From Liolophura sinensis (Eukaryota; Mollusca; Polyplacophora; Chitonida; Chitonidae): a DNA stretch of 64,000 nt. The stretch covers positions 27,758,402 through 27,822,401 of the forward strand of contig NC_088301.1 of the NCBI RefSeq assembly GCF_032854445.1. Direction: 5' to 3'. Below are positions 45,070 to 56,500 of this stretch, piece after piece. Each line of letters starts with the position of its first letter. Positions within the stretch are counted from its first letter, which is position 1. The position numbers and the translations under genes were made by a program. The notes below the pieces were generated by a model that saw only the letters and a program-made list of their open reading frames with translations, did not search any database and was not told where the DNA came from.

Positions 45070-48052
45070 GTGATGAAAAGTGCCAAAGTTCAATCTTTTC
45101 TCCTATAATCGATGAAAAGGCCGACAAAACACTGGAGAGGGAACAACACGAGTCTGAAACAACAACAACACAATAATCCATTCATTCGTCTATATGATTG
45201 TACAAGAGCCTGTGTTTTCCGTCTTGTTCACTCATGGCAGTGCACTAAGTATTTATTTATTTGATTGGTGTTTTACGCCGTACTCAAGAATATATGGTAA
45301 AATTTTGTTTATGAAAGTTATCTTAATTTCCTGAAAAGACTGATGGATGACTAGTTCATTTTATTTGTATGATAACACATGCATGCAAAGGCCGAATTAA
45401 CATGATAAGGGTCTCCCGAACATATCACATCAGTGAAAGGATAATCCTTATTACACAGTATAGTATGCACAGCATGGATATAAAATGATCAGTAATTAAG
45501 ATTGACTTAAGTGACATATGCTAACTAAAAGACACAGGCCAAAACATTTAGGTGCCCTCCAAATTCTCGTATAAATGCGAAAATTATTATGAACAATAAT
45601 CTTGATGTGTGCCCTGCTATGTTTTTTGAAAGTATTCCAGTCTATACCGCTCAGTAAAGTTCAGCTTTAATTTTTTTTAATTGTTTCATGTTTAATATAT
45701 GTTGTGTAATGTTTAAGTGACTTAAACACGTGCTGATTTAAAACACGTGCTCATTTAAATCACGTGCTGATTTAAAACACACATGCCCATTTAGTAACAA
45801 GTTTATTATATGTAAATGAAACATGTTATGAAATTCTGATCAGTTTTCCCAATATGATGTACAAAGTTAAATTTAAAATAAGAAGTCTTCATAATTTTAC
45901 AGAAAGGGCCAATCGTAAGATATTAGAGCAGCTAGAAGAGCAGAAGAAAAGGTTGCGTTTGCAACACAATCCCCAGAACAACTCAGGAAGGTAATCATTG
46001 GTTTAAAAATTATTACCATTACACTTTGTGGTACATTTTTTCTACTGAATGGTGAGAAAAAGTTACGTTTCATTTTAGCACAGTACAAGACAGAAAGTTC
46101 ACTATTTAACATAACTTCTCTTGTGAGACATTTTCTTTTGTTCAGATACTAGGTGTATAATTTGACCCAGGAGCCTGCCAATAATGTGATTGCTGTGTGT
46201 TCAATTCCAGCTCATGGTGGCTTCGTATCAGGTCTACCAGCAACCTGAGGATGGTCGTGGGTTTCTTTGCAGGCTTTGCCCACTTTCCTTCCACCATATT
46301 GTTGCATGGTCATTGCCGAAACATGAAATATTTTTGAGTATGGCATAAAATAGTATAATAATTTAGGTCGAGTTTTAGGTTTTCTCAATTGAAAGTTTGG
46401 AATTATCAACTGAAGTTCAAAAGATCTGTAATTACCAGTATGCTTTCATGGTGGTATTTTGTGTATTAAAATTTGATCAATCGCATGGTTTAGTTTATAA
46501 ATACATTTGTCAAATTCACCTTATATAATGTATTACCTTATGCAAGCTACAGGATTTCTGTGGTACTCCTGTTTATTTGTCCATCATCATTTGACTGAAA
46601 GATTGTTAAGTATGATTTCTTTCAGAGGCATTTAGGAGCTAGGGTGGTATAGATTGACAGAGGCATTGTATCTCTGTATGTTCATATGGTTTGATAACGA
46701 TGTAAGAACCTACATCGAAACGTCACCAATACAATAAATCCAGGAGTTGTTATCCATAAGTAATGCCTCTGTCAGTCTGTTAAGTATGATGTTAAAACCC
46801 AAGAATACATTTTGTCTGTTAGAGATGTGCATGTTTGTTTTGTTGTAGTTCAAATTCCAGTAGCTCTGCAGCAGCCAATCCCGTGTCTTCAAACAGCGGA
46901 GCACCTGTTATTCATGTAAGTCAATGATGACATGTGAAATGGAAATATTCCTCATTGTAAGTTTAAACATCCCTTTTTGTAACTCTAGATGTACTTTCAG
47001 CTATCTGTATTTCATTAAAAATTCAGTAAAAGCTTGCTGGTGACCTAATGTCATTTTTATCATGAAGACCAGATAGTCAGATTCTTTTGCTGCTAGATTG
47101 CCAGGTCCAGTTTACCTAAATACTACCTTGTCAAATTAAACAGGTACAATCACATTCTTTTAGTTGTAGATGCATCATGCTTGGAATTGTCTCTATGGGA
47201 TCTTGGAATTGTCTCTATGGGATCTTGGAATTGTCTCTATGGGATCTATTTAGACATTTATACTAAGTACATATTTATATTTTATTCAGATGGCAATGGA
47301 CAGTCAGCAAATGACAGTTGCACAGAAAACAGCCATGCAGGTAGGACCATGTTCATGCACTCACTCGTGCAATTTTTTCTTTCGAAAAATAGAAACTGTA
47401 TAGAATAGAGCATTTTCTGTATTCTTCCAAATGTTGAATACAATAAGTTGATACTTGAAATTGTATCATGTAGTTTTAGAGGCCTTGTTCATAGATTTCA
47501 ACAAAACAGCAGGGTTAAGGATCACCTTAATATGGATATATTCTTGATTAATATTTTTGTTTTTGTATTTGGCAAATCTGCTATCTTTAGCCATGTTTAG
47601 CCTCTCTTTTGATAAAGCAATTCACTGAGGTTTATTTTGGAAGCATGCTGGTGCAAATTCCTTTTTTTTATTTTTGTGGAAATCCATTGTTAAGTCATAA
47701 GTATAAGTTTTGTTATTCCTTGTTGGAAGCTATCAAATAGTGACTCAAGGGGAGATAACCACAAATAAAGGTTAAAGTTTCCTTTTGCATGTCTTTTACC
47801 AGACAGCTTAATATGCATCTCCTCGTTAATTTTTACATACAAGTTTCTGTAATTTATGGTAGATGTATGCATTATCCATTAAGATATGGTTTATAACTTT
47901 TAACTGATCTGTTTTCATTTGCTACAAAGAAAATACATGCAGGCTTGTTTATTTTTCAGCATGCCATGGCAAACTCAGTTGGTTACTTCATTACACAAGA
48001 CTCTTCGTTCGGAAATCTGATTTTACCTGTGTTACCAAGATATGACAAGTGA
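45039..48052 (+). CDS. INIP: INIP, SOSS complex subunit C, 5 exons, complete
   Basis: Small subunit of the SOSS single-strand DNA sensor complex, with INTS3 and an SSB1/2-type OB-fold protein, acting in nuclear double-strand break repair. Exons: 45039-45069, 45903-45990, 46849-46915, 47290-47340, 47960-48052. The GT-AG joints are in frame and encode 109 residues (human 104). Diagnostic parts are the N-terminal basic helix RANRKILEQLEEQKKRLRLQ (human RVAILAELDKEKRKLLMQ) and the C-terminal GYFITQDSSFGNLILPVLPR, nearly identical to the human tail. Between them is a Ser/Asn/Ala-rich linker and the AQKTAMQHAMANS helix. Exon 1 is the least certain because it is short, but its ATG (GAGATGGCG) and donor CAAG|gtgatg give MAFQAPTVGQE directly before RANRK. 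AATAAA at 48488 is a possible polyadenylation signal. Confidence 0.95.
45250..45294 (-). mobile_element. SINE 3'-end fragment
   Basis: TATTTATTTATTTGATTGG, TGTTTTACGCCGTACTCAAG and AATAT match the SINE 3' terminus. The rest is absent, giving a very short insertion in INIP intron 1. Confidence 0.75.
45903..45990 (+). CDS. INIP: INIP exon 2: basic coiled helix
   Basis: Acceptor attttacag, donor GGAAG|gtaatc. It encodes RANRKILEQLEEQKKRLRLQ then HNPQNNSG. Confidence 0.95.
46158..46350 (+). mobile_element. diverged SINE
   Basis: GACCCAGGAGCCTGCC, AGCTCATGGTGGCTTCG, CAGCAACCTGAGGATGGTCG and GAGTATGGCATAAAA follow the SINE order with many substitutions. Intronic in INIP. Confidence 0.8.
46604..46790. 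repeat. inserted segment with direct and inverted repeats (MITE-like)
   Basis: A 13-bp direct repeat TGTTAAGTATGAT at 46604-46616 and 46778-46790 flanks about 160 bp. Inside, AGATTGACAGAGGCATT (46651-46667) and AATGCCTCTGTCAGTCT (46762-46778) are inverted at 16 of 17 positions. This is consistent with a small mobile insertion in INIP intron 2. Confidence 0.6.
46849..46915 (+). CDS. INIP: INIP exon 3: Ser/Asn-rich linker
   Basis: Acceptor tgttgtag, donor ATTCAT|gtaagt. It encodes SNSSSSAAANPVSSNSGAPV then IH. Low complexity. Confidence 0.9.
47180..47245 (+). repeat. 22-bp tandem repeat x 3
   Basis: CTTGGAATTGTCTCTATGGG plus AT, three near-perfect copies, 45 bases before INIP exon 4. Confidence 0.95.
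47290..47340 (+). CDS. INIP: INIP exon 4
   Basis: This 51-nt exon has acceptor tttattcag and donor ATGCAG|gtagga. It encodes MAMDSQQMTVAQKTAMQ, matching human HIAAQQKAALQ. Confidence 0.93.
47960..48052 (+). CDS. INIP: INIP exon 5: conserved C-terminus
   Basis: Acceptor atttttcag. It encodes HAMANSVGYFITQDSSFGNL then ILPVLPRYDK and TGA. The strongest family match in the gene. Confidence 0.97.
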   Translation, partial: HAMANSVGYFITQDSSFGNLILPVLPRYDK

Positions 48053-48180
48053 TTATGATTAGACTTTCGATTGCATTATCATGGATATTGTTGGTAAGAA
48101 CACATCTTGCTTCAATTATCATCATGGACTTCGGTTTGATCAGATGAGTTTATCATTTGGGGTGTGATCAATTCACATAG

Positions 48181-48298
48181 ATACTAGTAGTTAGGGGCAT
48201 GATCAAATCATACTAGAAGTTAGGGGCGTGATCAAATCATACTACTAGTTAGGGGCATGATCAAATCATACTAGTAGTTAGGGGCGTGATCAAATCAT
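48181..48298 (+). repeat. about 30-bp tandem repeat x 4
   Basis: The unit is TACTAGTAGTTAGGGGCATG followed by ATCAAATCA. Copies alternate GCATG and GCGTG. It begins about 130 bases after the INIP stop, so probably in its 3' UTR. Confidence 0.9.
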
Positions 48299-48719
48299 GG
48301 CAGATGCCATGGCCCAGAAAGAACAACTGACCCCACAACTTCACAAATTTACCAGGAACATTAATGGCATTTAGCATAGGTACAGATATAACGGAGAAGG
48401 CCTTGGCAGGATGGGTATGGTGCCTTTCCTTTCAGTTGCCAGAAGGCACAAGACACAGGATCCCAAAATTCTATTGAGTAGCAATGAAATAAATAATAGT
48501 TATTGTTCCCCCCATTCTTCAAGCGAATCTGAGACAGGCAAAGAAGGAATAAGATTTTCTCAGAAATTTGAATGTGAAAACTGTAGATTGCTGGCTCAAT
48601 CATTTGTACACCTCAGATCATTAGCCATTTAGGTTCCAATTTTCTTGGGAAGGCTTCAGTTCGCTCAAAAGTTGAGAGACCCAGAATCAAACCAGAATGA
48701 AGTCATACCAAAGACTTTA

Positions 48720-49003
48720 AAAAATGGTACTTGTTGCTGCCTCGCTTGGCGCTCAGCACTGAGAGGCTAGAGCAAGGAAACAGGACTGCTAGGCCCTCTA
48801 TCAGTATAATGTGACTAGGTGAGGGTGTCATGTCTGGTTAGCGGTGTCTTCGGCATGATACTTCAGTGGAGGCAGCACTTTGGCGGCATGGACTTGCCGT
48901 ACTACAAGATCGAGACACAGTATATGTGAACATGCCAAATGACACCTCGTCGTCATACACCTAAAAAATGATTAAATACAACGTTAAACCCCAACAATCA
49001 GTT
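48720..49003 (+). mobile_element. second dispersed element of mollusc type
   Basis: The ordered blocks TATCAGTATAATGTGACT, GGTGAGGGTGTCATGTC, GGTGTCTTCGGCATGATACT, GGAGGCAGCACTTTGG and a 3' end AACGTTAAACCCCAACAATC match a short interspersed element I recall as widespread in bivalves. The match is from memory and not verified. Confidence 0.5.
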
Positions 49004-49029
49004 ATTCCATTTTTTAATCCGTCCACAAC

Positions 49030-49165
49030 TTAAGCTGTGGCTTTATGGCTTGAAGCCTGTCAGTCACCTGGCAACGTTGTCATCTGCCTGGTTTTCCCAT
49101 CCCATTATTAGAACTCCCATCATGTAAATGAAAAATCATTGAGTATAGTATAAAAATTTCCATTT
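49030..49165 (+). mobile_element. very diverged SINE-like remnant
   Basis: GTCATCTGCCTGGTTTTCCCATCCCATTAT and CATCATGTAAATG...TTGAGTATAGTATAAAA recall the SINE 3' half. Weak. Confidence 0.3.
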
Positions 49166-49552
49166 TAATAAATTAAGAATTGCATCAGCAAGATTAACCA
49201 AGCCACCATCATGTAACTGTAAGGGAAATGCCCTTGAACATAACATGAAAATGCCAATGAAATAAATTAAAAAAGATGTGCATCAGAATATTGTAACGAC
49301 ATGGCATGGTTACATTTTTTTTGTTACACTGTAATGGCTCTTGTAATATATTTCGATTACCTGAAATACTTGGACTGGAACTTTCTTATTTAACTACTAG
49401 TTGTTGTTACACAAGTGGAGTCTGACTGTAGCTTTACTACAAGGTTCGTGGCTTACTGTCCCTTCTATGTCTAATTCTGATTGATGTGATTGAAGTTATG
49501 GTTCTGAGATTCCTACCAGACGAGTATTTCAGAAGATTTCTATTCACGTTCG

Positions 49553-50100
49553 CCATGGTGAATGAACTTGGTTTGGATGAAGATCACCATCAGGGTCGAT
49601 CCTCACGCGCGCACGTGTTTACATGGTGAATGATGGTTCGGGTGAACTTGGTTCGGGTGAAGATCACCATCAGGGTCAATCCTCACGCGCGCATGTGTTT
49701 ACATGGTGAATGACGGTTCAGGTGAACTTGGTTCGGGTGAAGATCACCATCAGGGTCAATCCTCACGCGCGCACGTGTTTCCATGGTGAATGACGGTTCG
49801 GGTGAACTTGGTTTGGATGAAGATCACCATCAGGGTCAATCCTCACGAGCGCATGTTTTTCCATAGTGAATGACGGTTCAGGTGAACTTGGTTTGGATGA
49901 AGATCACCATCAGGGTCAATCCTCACGAGCGCATCTTTTTCCATAGTGAATGACGGTTCAGGTGAACTTGGTTTGAGTGAAGATCACCATCAGGGTCAAT
50001 CCTCACGAGCGCACGTGTTTCCATAGTGAATGATGGTTCAGGTGAAGATCACCATCAGGGTCAATCCTCACGAGCACAAGCGTTTACATAGTGAATGACG
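49553..50100 (+). repeat. 80-bp tandem repeat x 7 with CpG-rich CACGTG core
   Basis: Each unit contains GGTGAACTTGGTTTGGATGA, AGATCACCATCAGGGTCAAT, CCTCACGCGCGCACGTGTTT and CCATGGTGAATGACGGTTC. CAGGGTC recurs at 49591, 49671, 49751, 49831, 49911 and 49991, and the last unit is shortened. Several units carry the E-box CACGTG next to CGCGCG, which is unusual in this AT-rich window. Confidence 0.95.
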
Positions 50101-51411
50101 CAATGCAGAATGGGTGTGACCGATACTATTGTTTGGATTGGTTGAATTAGGAGGTCACAGGTCGTGGCTGGGTACTATAAATATTGAGCCCACAAAGTAA
50201 AATATGATGGTTGTTCCAAAGTCTCTCTCGAAACATAGCAAAATAATCTTTAGTGTTTCCCCATCATGAAATTCGAGCAGTAAATATGCGAAATTTTTCC
50301 GTTTGATAGCTGGAGAGAGAAGAAAGTGGTGTCAATTGGCTGTTAGGAGTGACGGGAGTCCTTTTGTCAAGGCTCAAGTGACGCTGATTTTAGGCCGAGG
50401 GGCCTTATATACCCTTGGGCTGGGGGAAATTCTGTTCTAGAACAACAGATTTTGACACTGACGTAAATTCACAAATAAGTACATACAAAAAACAATAAAA
50501 ACGAAAACAAGCCTGTAGTCCTTTAATACTACTTTATTGTAAGAAAATAGCAAACATCTCTCATGAAATATACATATAGAGGAACATATGCATTTATCAA
50601 CATGTAAAATATGGCTTTGCAACAAATGCCTCTAAACAACAAATATATATATATACACATATAGATATATATATGTATACACCAAGCATTTACTTTCCAT
50701 TTTCGTTCCAACAAGTACTGTTATAAGAGACCGCATTATACTTATATATAGTCTTTATAAAATAACATGACATTTTCTGCTATTCAACCGATACATCCAT
50801 GAATGTAAAGCTGCAATTTGGAAGCAGAATTTAGCAGCACATGTAGGTGGCAGTTAATGTCAACTCTGTATCAAATATTTCCCATCCATTTCCTTTGCAA
50901 AGAGAACACTGAGTGTCCACATGTAGAAGAACAAGGTATAATCACAAACATCAAATAACACTGTAAACACTTAGGTCATCCAGAAAACTTTAGACCTATA
51001 AAACATCAGATCATTCTGGTGAAGATGACAAACTAAACAATGAGGTGTTGAACCATCTGTATGAAACTTAAATAATGTTTATGGTAATTTTGTGAATGAT
51101 ACTTCTTATGAAATGCCACTTCAGGTAATCTTTTAACACAACAACAGGTTACAAATAATTTTGGGAGACTAAACTTGACATTATGATCAGAAATGGCACT
51201 ATTGCCTGCTTGGAAAAACTCTACCAATATTTTCTGAATACCAATGCAAAGTAAATGGCACGTCGGTCCAGAGGCTCAAGTCACACTGATCCAGAGCTGC
51301 ATGTATTGGAGGGAGAGGGCAAATTGTCAGATTAAGTTATTTAGATATTTGTTTGCCACAAAGTTGACAAAAACTTCAGCAATAGAGTTCAACCACTGTA
51401 AACTTCAGGAT

Positions 51412-51551
51412 GTTTCTAGCAAAGCCTTTGAAAGGTGTGATCGAACAGACTGCAAATGGCATATGACACGGAATATGACATAAGTCTAGCAAAGCCTTTG
51501 AAAGGTGTGATCGAACAGACTGCAAATGTCATATGACACGGAATATGACGG
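51412..51551. repeat. about 70-bp tandem duplication
   Basis: TCTAGCAAAGCCTTTGAAAG, GTGTGATCGAACAGACTGCA and ATATGACACGGAATATGAC occur twice back to back with a single base difference (GGCAT/GTCAT). Confidence 0.95.
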
Positions 51552-53046
51552 ATATATATATATATCTTCGATAAACAAAACTGATTGACTGACTGATCAA
51601 CATCTGACAAATCTTACACATGGACACAATAAATATATCTGTATATTCCTACACTTGTTACAGTTTTAGAAATAGTTGCAGACAGCTGCCTCACACTTTG
51701 GTGACAGATTGGTAAATACTTCTTAACATGGACAGGCACACATATTTTAATATCACATACAACTGACCAGTATCATGACATTTAGCTTGAACAAATAATC
51801 ACTGGCCACATGTAGGCAATAAAAGATTTTATTATAAAGATGGCTTTAAATATACTGACGTCCAAAAGAAACTTTACCCAGGCTTTGAAAGACGACCGAA
51901 CAAAAGCAACCACATGTTGCATATGCAAGAGGTATGTATTCAAGAGAGTACACGTCAGTATATGTCTACCCTAAAAACGAAACATTTTGTCAACTGCATT
52001 TACATATACATTGAAAACTTCGTTCTCTTTAATAGACTAATTAAACAGACCTGCGCTACTTTTTTTTTTCCCTGTGCAAATTTTAATCATATCACAGACA
52101 TGGTAAAACACAAATTAAATGGGAGTAAACTTCATCAGACAAACAATACATAAAACATTAATATATAAAATATCTAATGCCAATAAAATAAAATGTTTCC
52201 TTCCTCGTTTTTCTTTTTTTTTTTTGTGCAAAGGTTTGCCAATTTCTCCATTAGTAGCTTGCAAAAGCATAAATCACTTCTCTTCTCTGAATATATTGAA
52301 ATACATGTAGTTTTATACGTTACATGTATATTTTAAAAACTCGCGCATACCCAACTTTGCCCTGCCAAATGAAAATTGAACGTCACAGAAAGGCTTCCTT
52401 GAAACAAGGGTAAGTGTATACTTTCAACATCAATACAAGTGTAAAAAAAATAAATTTTATCAAAAATGGATATACCCTGACCCAGGATGCAAATTTTTTT
52501 TTGTAGTCTCAAATGTTACACTTCACATCCCAAGATAACAAACAAATATATAAGCATCTTGATATTGTAATTCTACATTTTTGCCACACTTTGGATTTTA
52601 CCCATTCAAATACATTGACTGGACATCAATTATTCAATTTGTGTCTCGAGGTGTAAACCACATAAAACTGAATAAAATCTGAGAAAACCTTGTATGCTGA
52701 AATCTTGTATGTTTTAAAGTTTATGTATCTGAATTGATACAGATCCCTTGCTCACTTTTGGGACAGTATGACAAAAGTCTCTAACATAAATAACATGAAC
52801 TAATGAATTATAAGAAATGCTAACAACACCTTACATCCCACCCCACAATATCACAGGTGACTTCTAATGAAAGTGTAGTTAGTCAAAAATATGCAAAGCA
52901 GTACACATAAACATGTACTAGCTGTCATGTACTGAGATGACAACAAACAACAATCGTCTAGAGACTAACTACTAAAGGCACTAAGTTCAACAGTACTTTT
53001 TAGTGCCAGAAAAGAAAAGAAATATATGGTGAGCATACATTTGTAG

Positions 53047-53263
53047 ACATTTTTCTTTGGTTTGCATTCTCAAATTTGGTTACCAAGCCTTTTTATAAAG
53101 CTGATCATGTAATGCAATACATTTTTCTTTGGTTTGCATTCTCAAACTTGGTTACCAAGCCTTTATATAAAGCTGATCATGTAATGCAATACATTTTTCT
53201 TTGGTTTGCATTCTCAAATTTGGTTACCAAGCCTTTATATAAAGCTGATCATGTAATGCAATT
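53047..53263. repeat. 72-bp tandem repeat x 3
   Basis: The unit begins ACATTTTTCTTTGGTTTGCA and ends AAGCTGATCATGTAATGCAAT. Starts are at 53047, 53119 and 53191. Because 72 is a multiple of three it leaves a 65-codon open frame (LVTKPLYKADHVMQYIFLWF), a by-product of the repeat. Probably in the channel 3' UTR. Confidence 0.95.
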
Positions 53264-53503
53264 CTCAATGTAAATTTTCTTCAGACTGATAAGACTGACC
53301 TGTGCTATGTAATAAATAACTTGCAAATTTCCCTCTAAAACATGAGTTATTCTTACATGAATTTCAAGACTTATATGTATTGTCACTGATACAGGAGTAA
53401 GCTACCTGCTGGAGCAAAAGAAGTACCACAAAATTGTAGTTTCATAGTTTGGTACTTCTTCACACCACTAAAGGGTATATATAGGTGTGGTCTGTTGCCA
53501 TGG

Positions 53504-53545
53504 TTAGCACTCAGAGTTGGGGTCAACTCCAGCAGATTCCTCTCC
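53504..53545 (-). CDS. channel gene terminal exon
   Basis: Acceptor tttctttgcag. It encodes GEESAGVDPNSEC then TAA. Short, but the acceptor is strong and the phase matches. Confidence 0.8.
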   Translation of the reverse strand, partial: GEESAGVDPNSEC

Positions 53546-56500
53546 CTGCAAAGAAAGAAGACAACCTATTTTCACGAACATGTCAGAATGCTGCACAAGG
53601 AAAAATCAAGATTTCAAAAGTGAAAACTGAAAATCAACATTTAACACTATTAACCGTTTCCTTAAATGGCAAATAACCTAACATTTTGCCCATAAAACTG
53701 CATTTTGAAATGCAAATAAATGTTATAAAATATTATTTCTGTGCTAAATTTCACACTTTTCTTTCCAAACAAACCTCAAAATAGCTTATGTGATCAACAC
53801 ACCTCTCACAATCAAGCAAAATGTGCAATACAGTCATAGGCCAAATTCCAGATCATTTACCCTATGTCTGCAAACACCTAATTTTGTCATATTTTTCATG
53901 TTTCCATGCACACATTTCAAAAGCACTGCAATATAAACATAATTTAAACTTACAGACATTCTGTTATTCTCAGTAGTTGGATCAAACACAAGTTCTGATT
54001 TATTTCACACTGAAGAATTTTAACCGCAAGGGCAAACATATAACACTTACACACATTGAAGAATAATCAGAGCTCATATTTATATGTATTAAGTTTATCA
54101 ATGCTATTTTCAATACAAAGCCACATGCATAGTAACTAACCCAGAAGTCTCCTGTACGCAGCCTAACGGCTGGTTCAGCAAGAGAGCCCCTGTCCCGGGG
54201 AGATGAGGCGGTGAAAGCAGGGCTGCGAGAGTCCACAGATGTCACCTCTATCACAGGAGTGTACCCAGGTGGGGGATCTGTCAACAAGTCGCATGTTAAA
54301 CTTCAGGACATTTGTCAACAGAAAATGGTCAAATTCATGTACACATACATATACTGGTTGACAGCGCAAACGTAGACAAACTTACATGTATGACAGAAAA
54401 TTCAGGGAATTTATATTCAGTGCTGAATATTCTAAAATTATGCATGGATCAAGCTGGTTTTGAGGCACAAGGGCCACAAAATGAATCTGAATATAAAAAT
54501 GTATCAAAATCGAACAATATTTAAAGCAGCTATTGCTACAAAACCAACCACTGCATCAATACATCATATGACATTACCTAAAGCCACATTGCAATAAATC
54601 TGATTTATGAAGACACAGTACGTTATGCCCGACGCATCAAGTAACATTACAACCTAAAGCATTGAGCCGCATTTATTAAATCGCATGGCATTATTAGAGC
54701 CTACTGCTTCAAGCTACATTACACACAGCCGCTAGCCTATACTTGATTTGATTGATGGCTTTACGCCGTACTCAAGAATATTTCACTTATACAATGGCAG
54801 CCAGCATTATGGTGGGAGGAAACCAGGCAGCATGCGAGGAAAACCCACAACCTTCTGCAGACCTTCCATATGATCCAGTGCATAAATGTACCTGAGGGAA
54901 CAGCTGGTATCCTGGGTGGTAAACCAGTCACTGCATTATCTAGCACTGATGATGGTGGTCTTTTCTTTTTCTTGCGAGGTCTGTCCCGATTGTCTCTGAC
55001 AACATAAATTGTTTTTTGTTTTACATACACTTGCATACACAGCACTGAGTATACTTGATTACTTACCTGGCTACTGCAAGCTTCAATACAACTTTACTTA
55101 ATATATAATGTATATAAAGGATGCATAAAAAGTAAAACATGTATTTCAACAATATGTCATTTAATTACTCATGGAGAGCAGCCTGTAACCAGGTGGGTTA
55201 GGCACTTGCATTTCAATTACAGAAACAGTTTGGGCGAGAGTTCAACCCCAGCATTGGACATGGAATTAGTAGATTTCCCCACTCCTACTGTTTTTGATGC
55301 TTCAGTGACAATAAGCAGTTGTTACTGCTTGTGTGGTACTGTATTTTGCACAGTCTAACACCTGCTGAAGACCATGTGTCTGTCTTCCACCAATACGGTG
55401 TGCAGGTCTGTATGTCACAATGAACAGTGGAACAAATTGATTTGTTTACTCATTAATTAAGATACTTTGGTGCATGGGAAAAAATGGTACTTCACTCTGT
55501 ACTCACTCACTAGGAGTTACCTCCAAATACTCTACATGTACTCATCCAGTAGGAGACATATCCAAATTCTCTACATGTACTCACTCACCAGGAGTTCCAT
55601 CCAAATCCTCTACATGTACTCACTCACCAAGAGATACATCCAAATACTCTACATGTACTCATCCAGTAGGAGATACATCCAAATCCTCTACATGTACTCA
55701 TCTAGTAGGAGACATATCCAAATCCTCTACATGTACTCATCCAGTAGGAGATACATCCAAATTCTCTACATGTACTCATCCAGTAGGAGACATATCCAAA
55801 TCCTCTACATGTACTCATCCAGTAGGAGATACATCCAAATTCTCTACATGTACTCATCCAGTAGGAGACATATCCAAATTCTCTACATGTACTCATCTAG
55901 TAGGAGACATATCCAAATCCTCTACATGTACTCATCCAGTAGGAGACATATCCAAATCCTCTACATGTACTCATCCAGTAGGAGACATATCCAAATCCTC
56001 TACATGTACTCATCCAGTAGGAGATACATCCAAATTCTCTACATGTACTCATCTAGTAGGAGACATATCCAAATCCTCTACATGTACTCATCCAGTAGGA
56101 GACATATCCAAATCCTCTACATGTACTCATCCAGTAGGAGACATATCCAAATCCTCTACATGTACTCATCCAGTAGGAGATACATCCAAATTCTCTACAT
56201 GTACTCATCCAGTAGGAGACATATCCAAATTCTCTACATGTACTCACTCACTAGGAGTTACATCCAAATACTCTACACCTACTGATCCAGTAGGAGACAT
56301 ATCCAAATCCTCTACATGTACTCATCCAGTAGGAGATACATCCAAATTCTCTACATGTACTCACTCACCAGGAGTTCCATCCAAATCCTCTACATGTACT
56401 CATCCAGTAGGAGAAAACATCCAAATACCCTACGTGCTTACCTGGATATAGAATGATCCAGAAGACCTTGACCTTGTACAGAATGACTCTCTGACCTCTG

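Larger units (their letters stand above)
48053..50510. other. INIP 3' flank / convergent intergenic region
   Basis: No coding exon was recognised. It contains the INIP 3' UTR, of unknown end, plus the repeats listed separately. Confidence 0.6.
50511..53503 (-). other. probable long 3' UTR of the channel gene
   Basis: After the channel stop codon no further coding was seen. A good minus-strand AATAAA (TTTATT at 50533-50538, in CTTACAATAAAGTAG) is a candidate 3' end, which would make a UTR of about 3 kb. The extent is inferred. Confidence 0.35.

Noticed and set aside
55467-56451. Open frames of 272 and 325 codons with 13-residue repeats
   Set aside because: They arise because the 39-bp tandem unit lacks stops in these frames. 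Both frames are open at once, the sequence is inside a well-supported intron of the opposite-strand channel gene, and no start or splice context supports coding.
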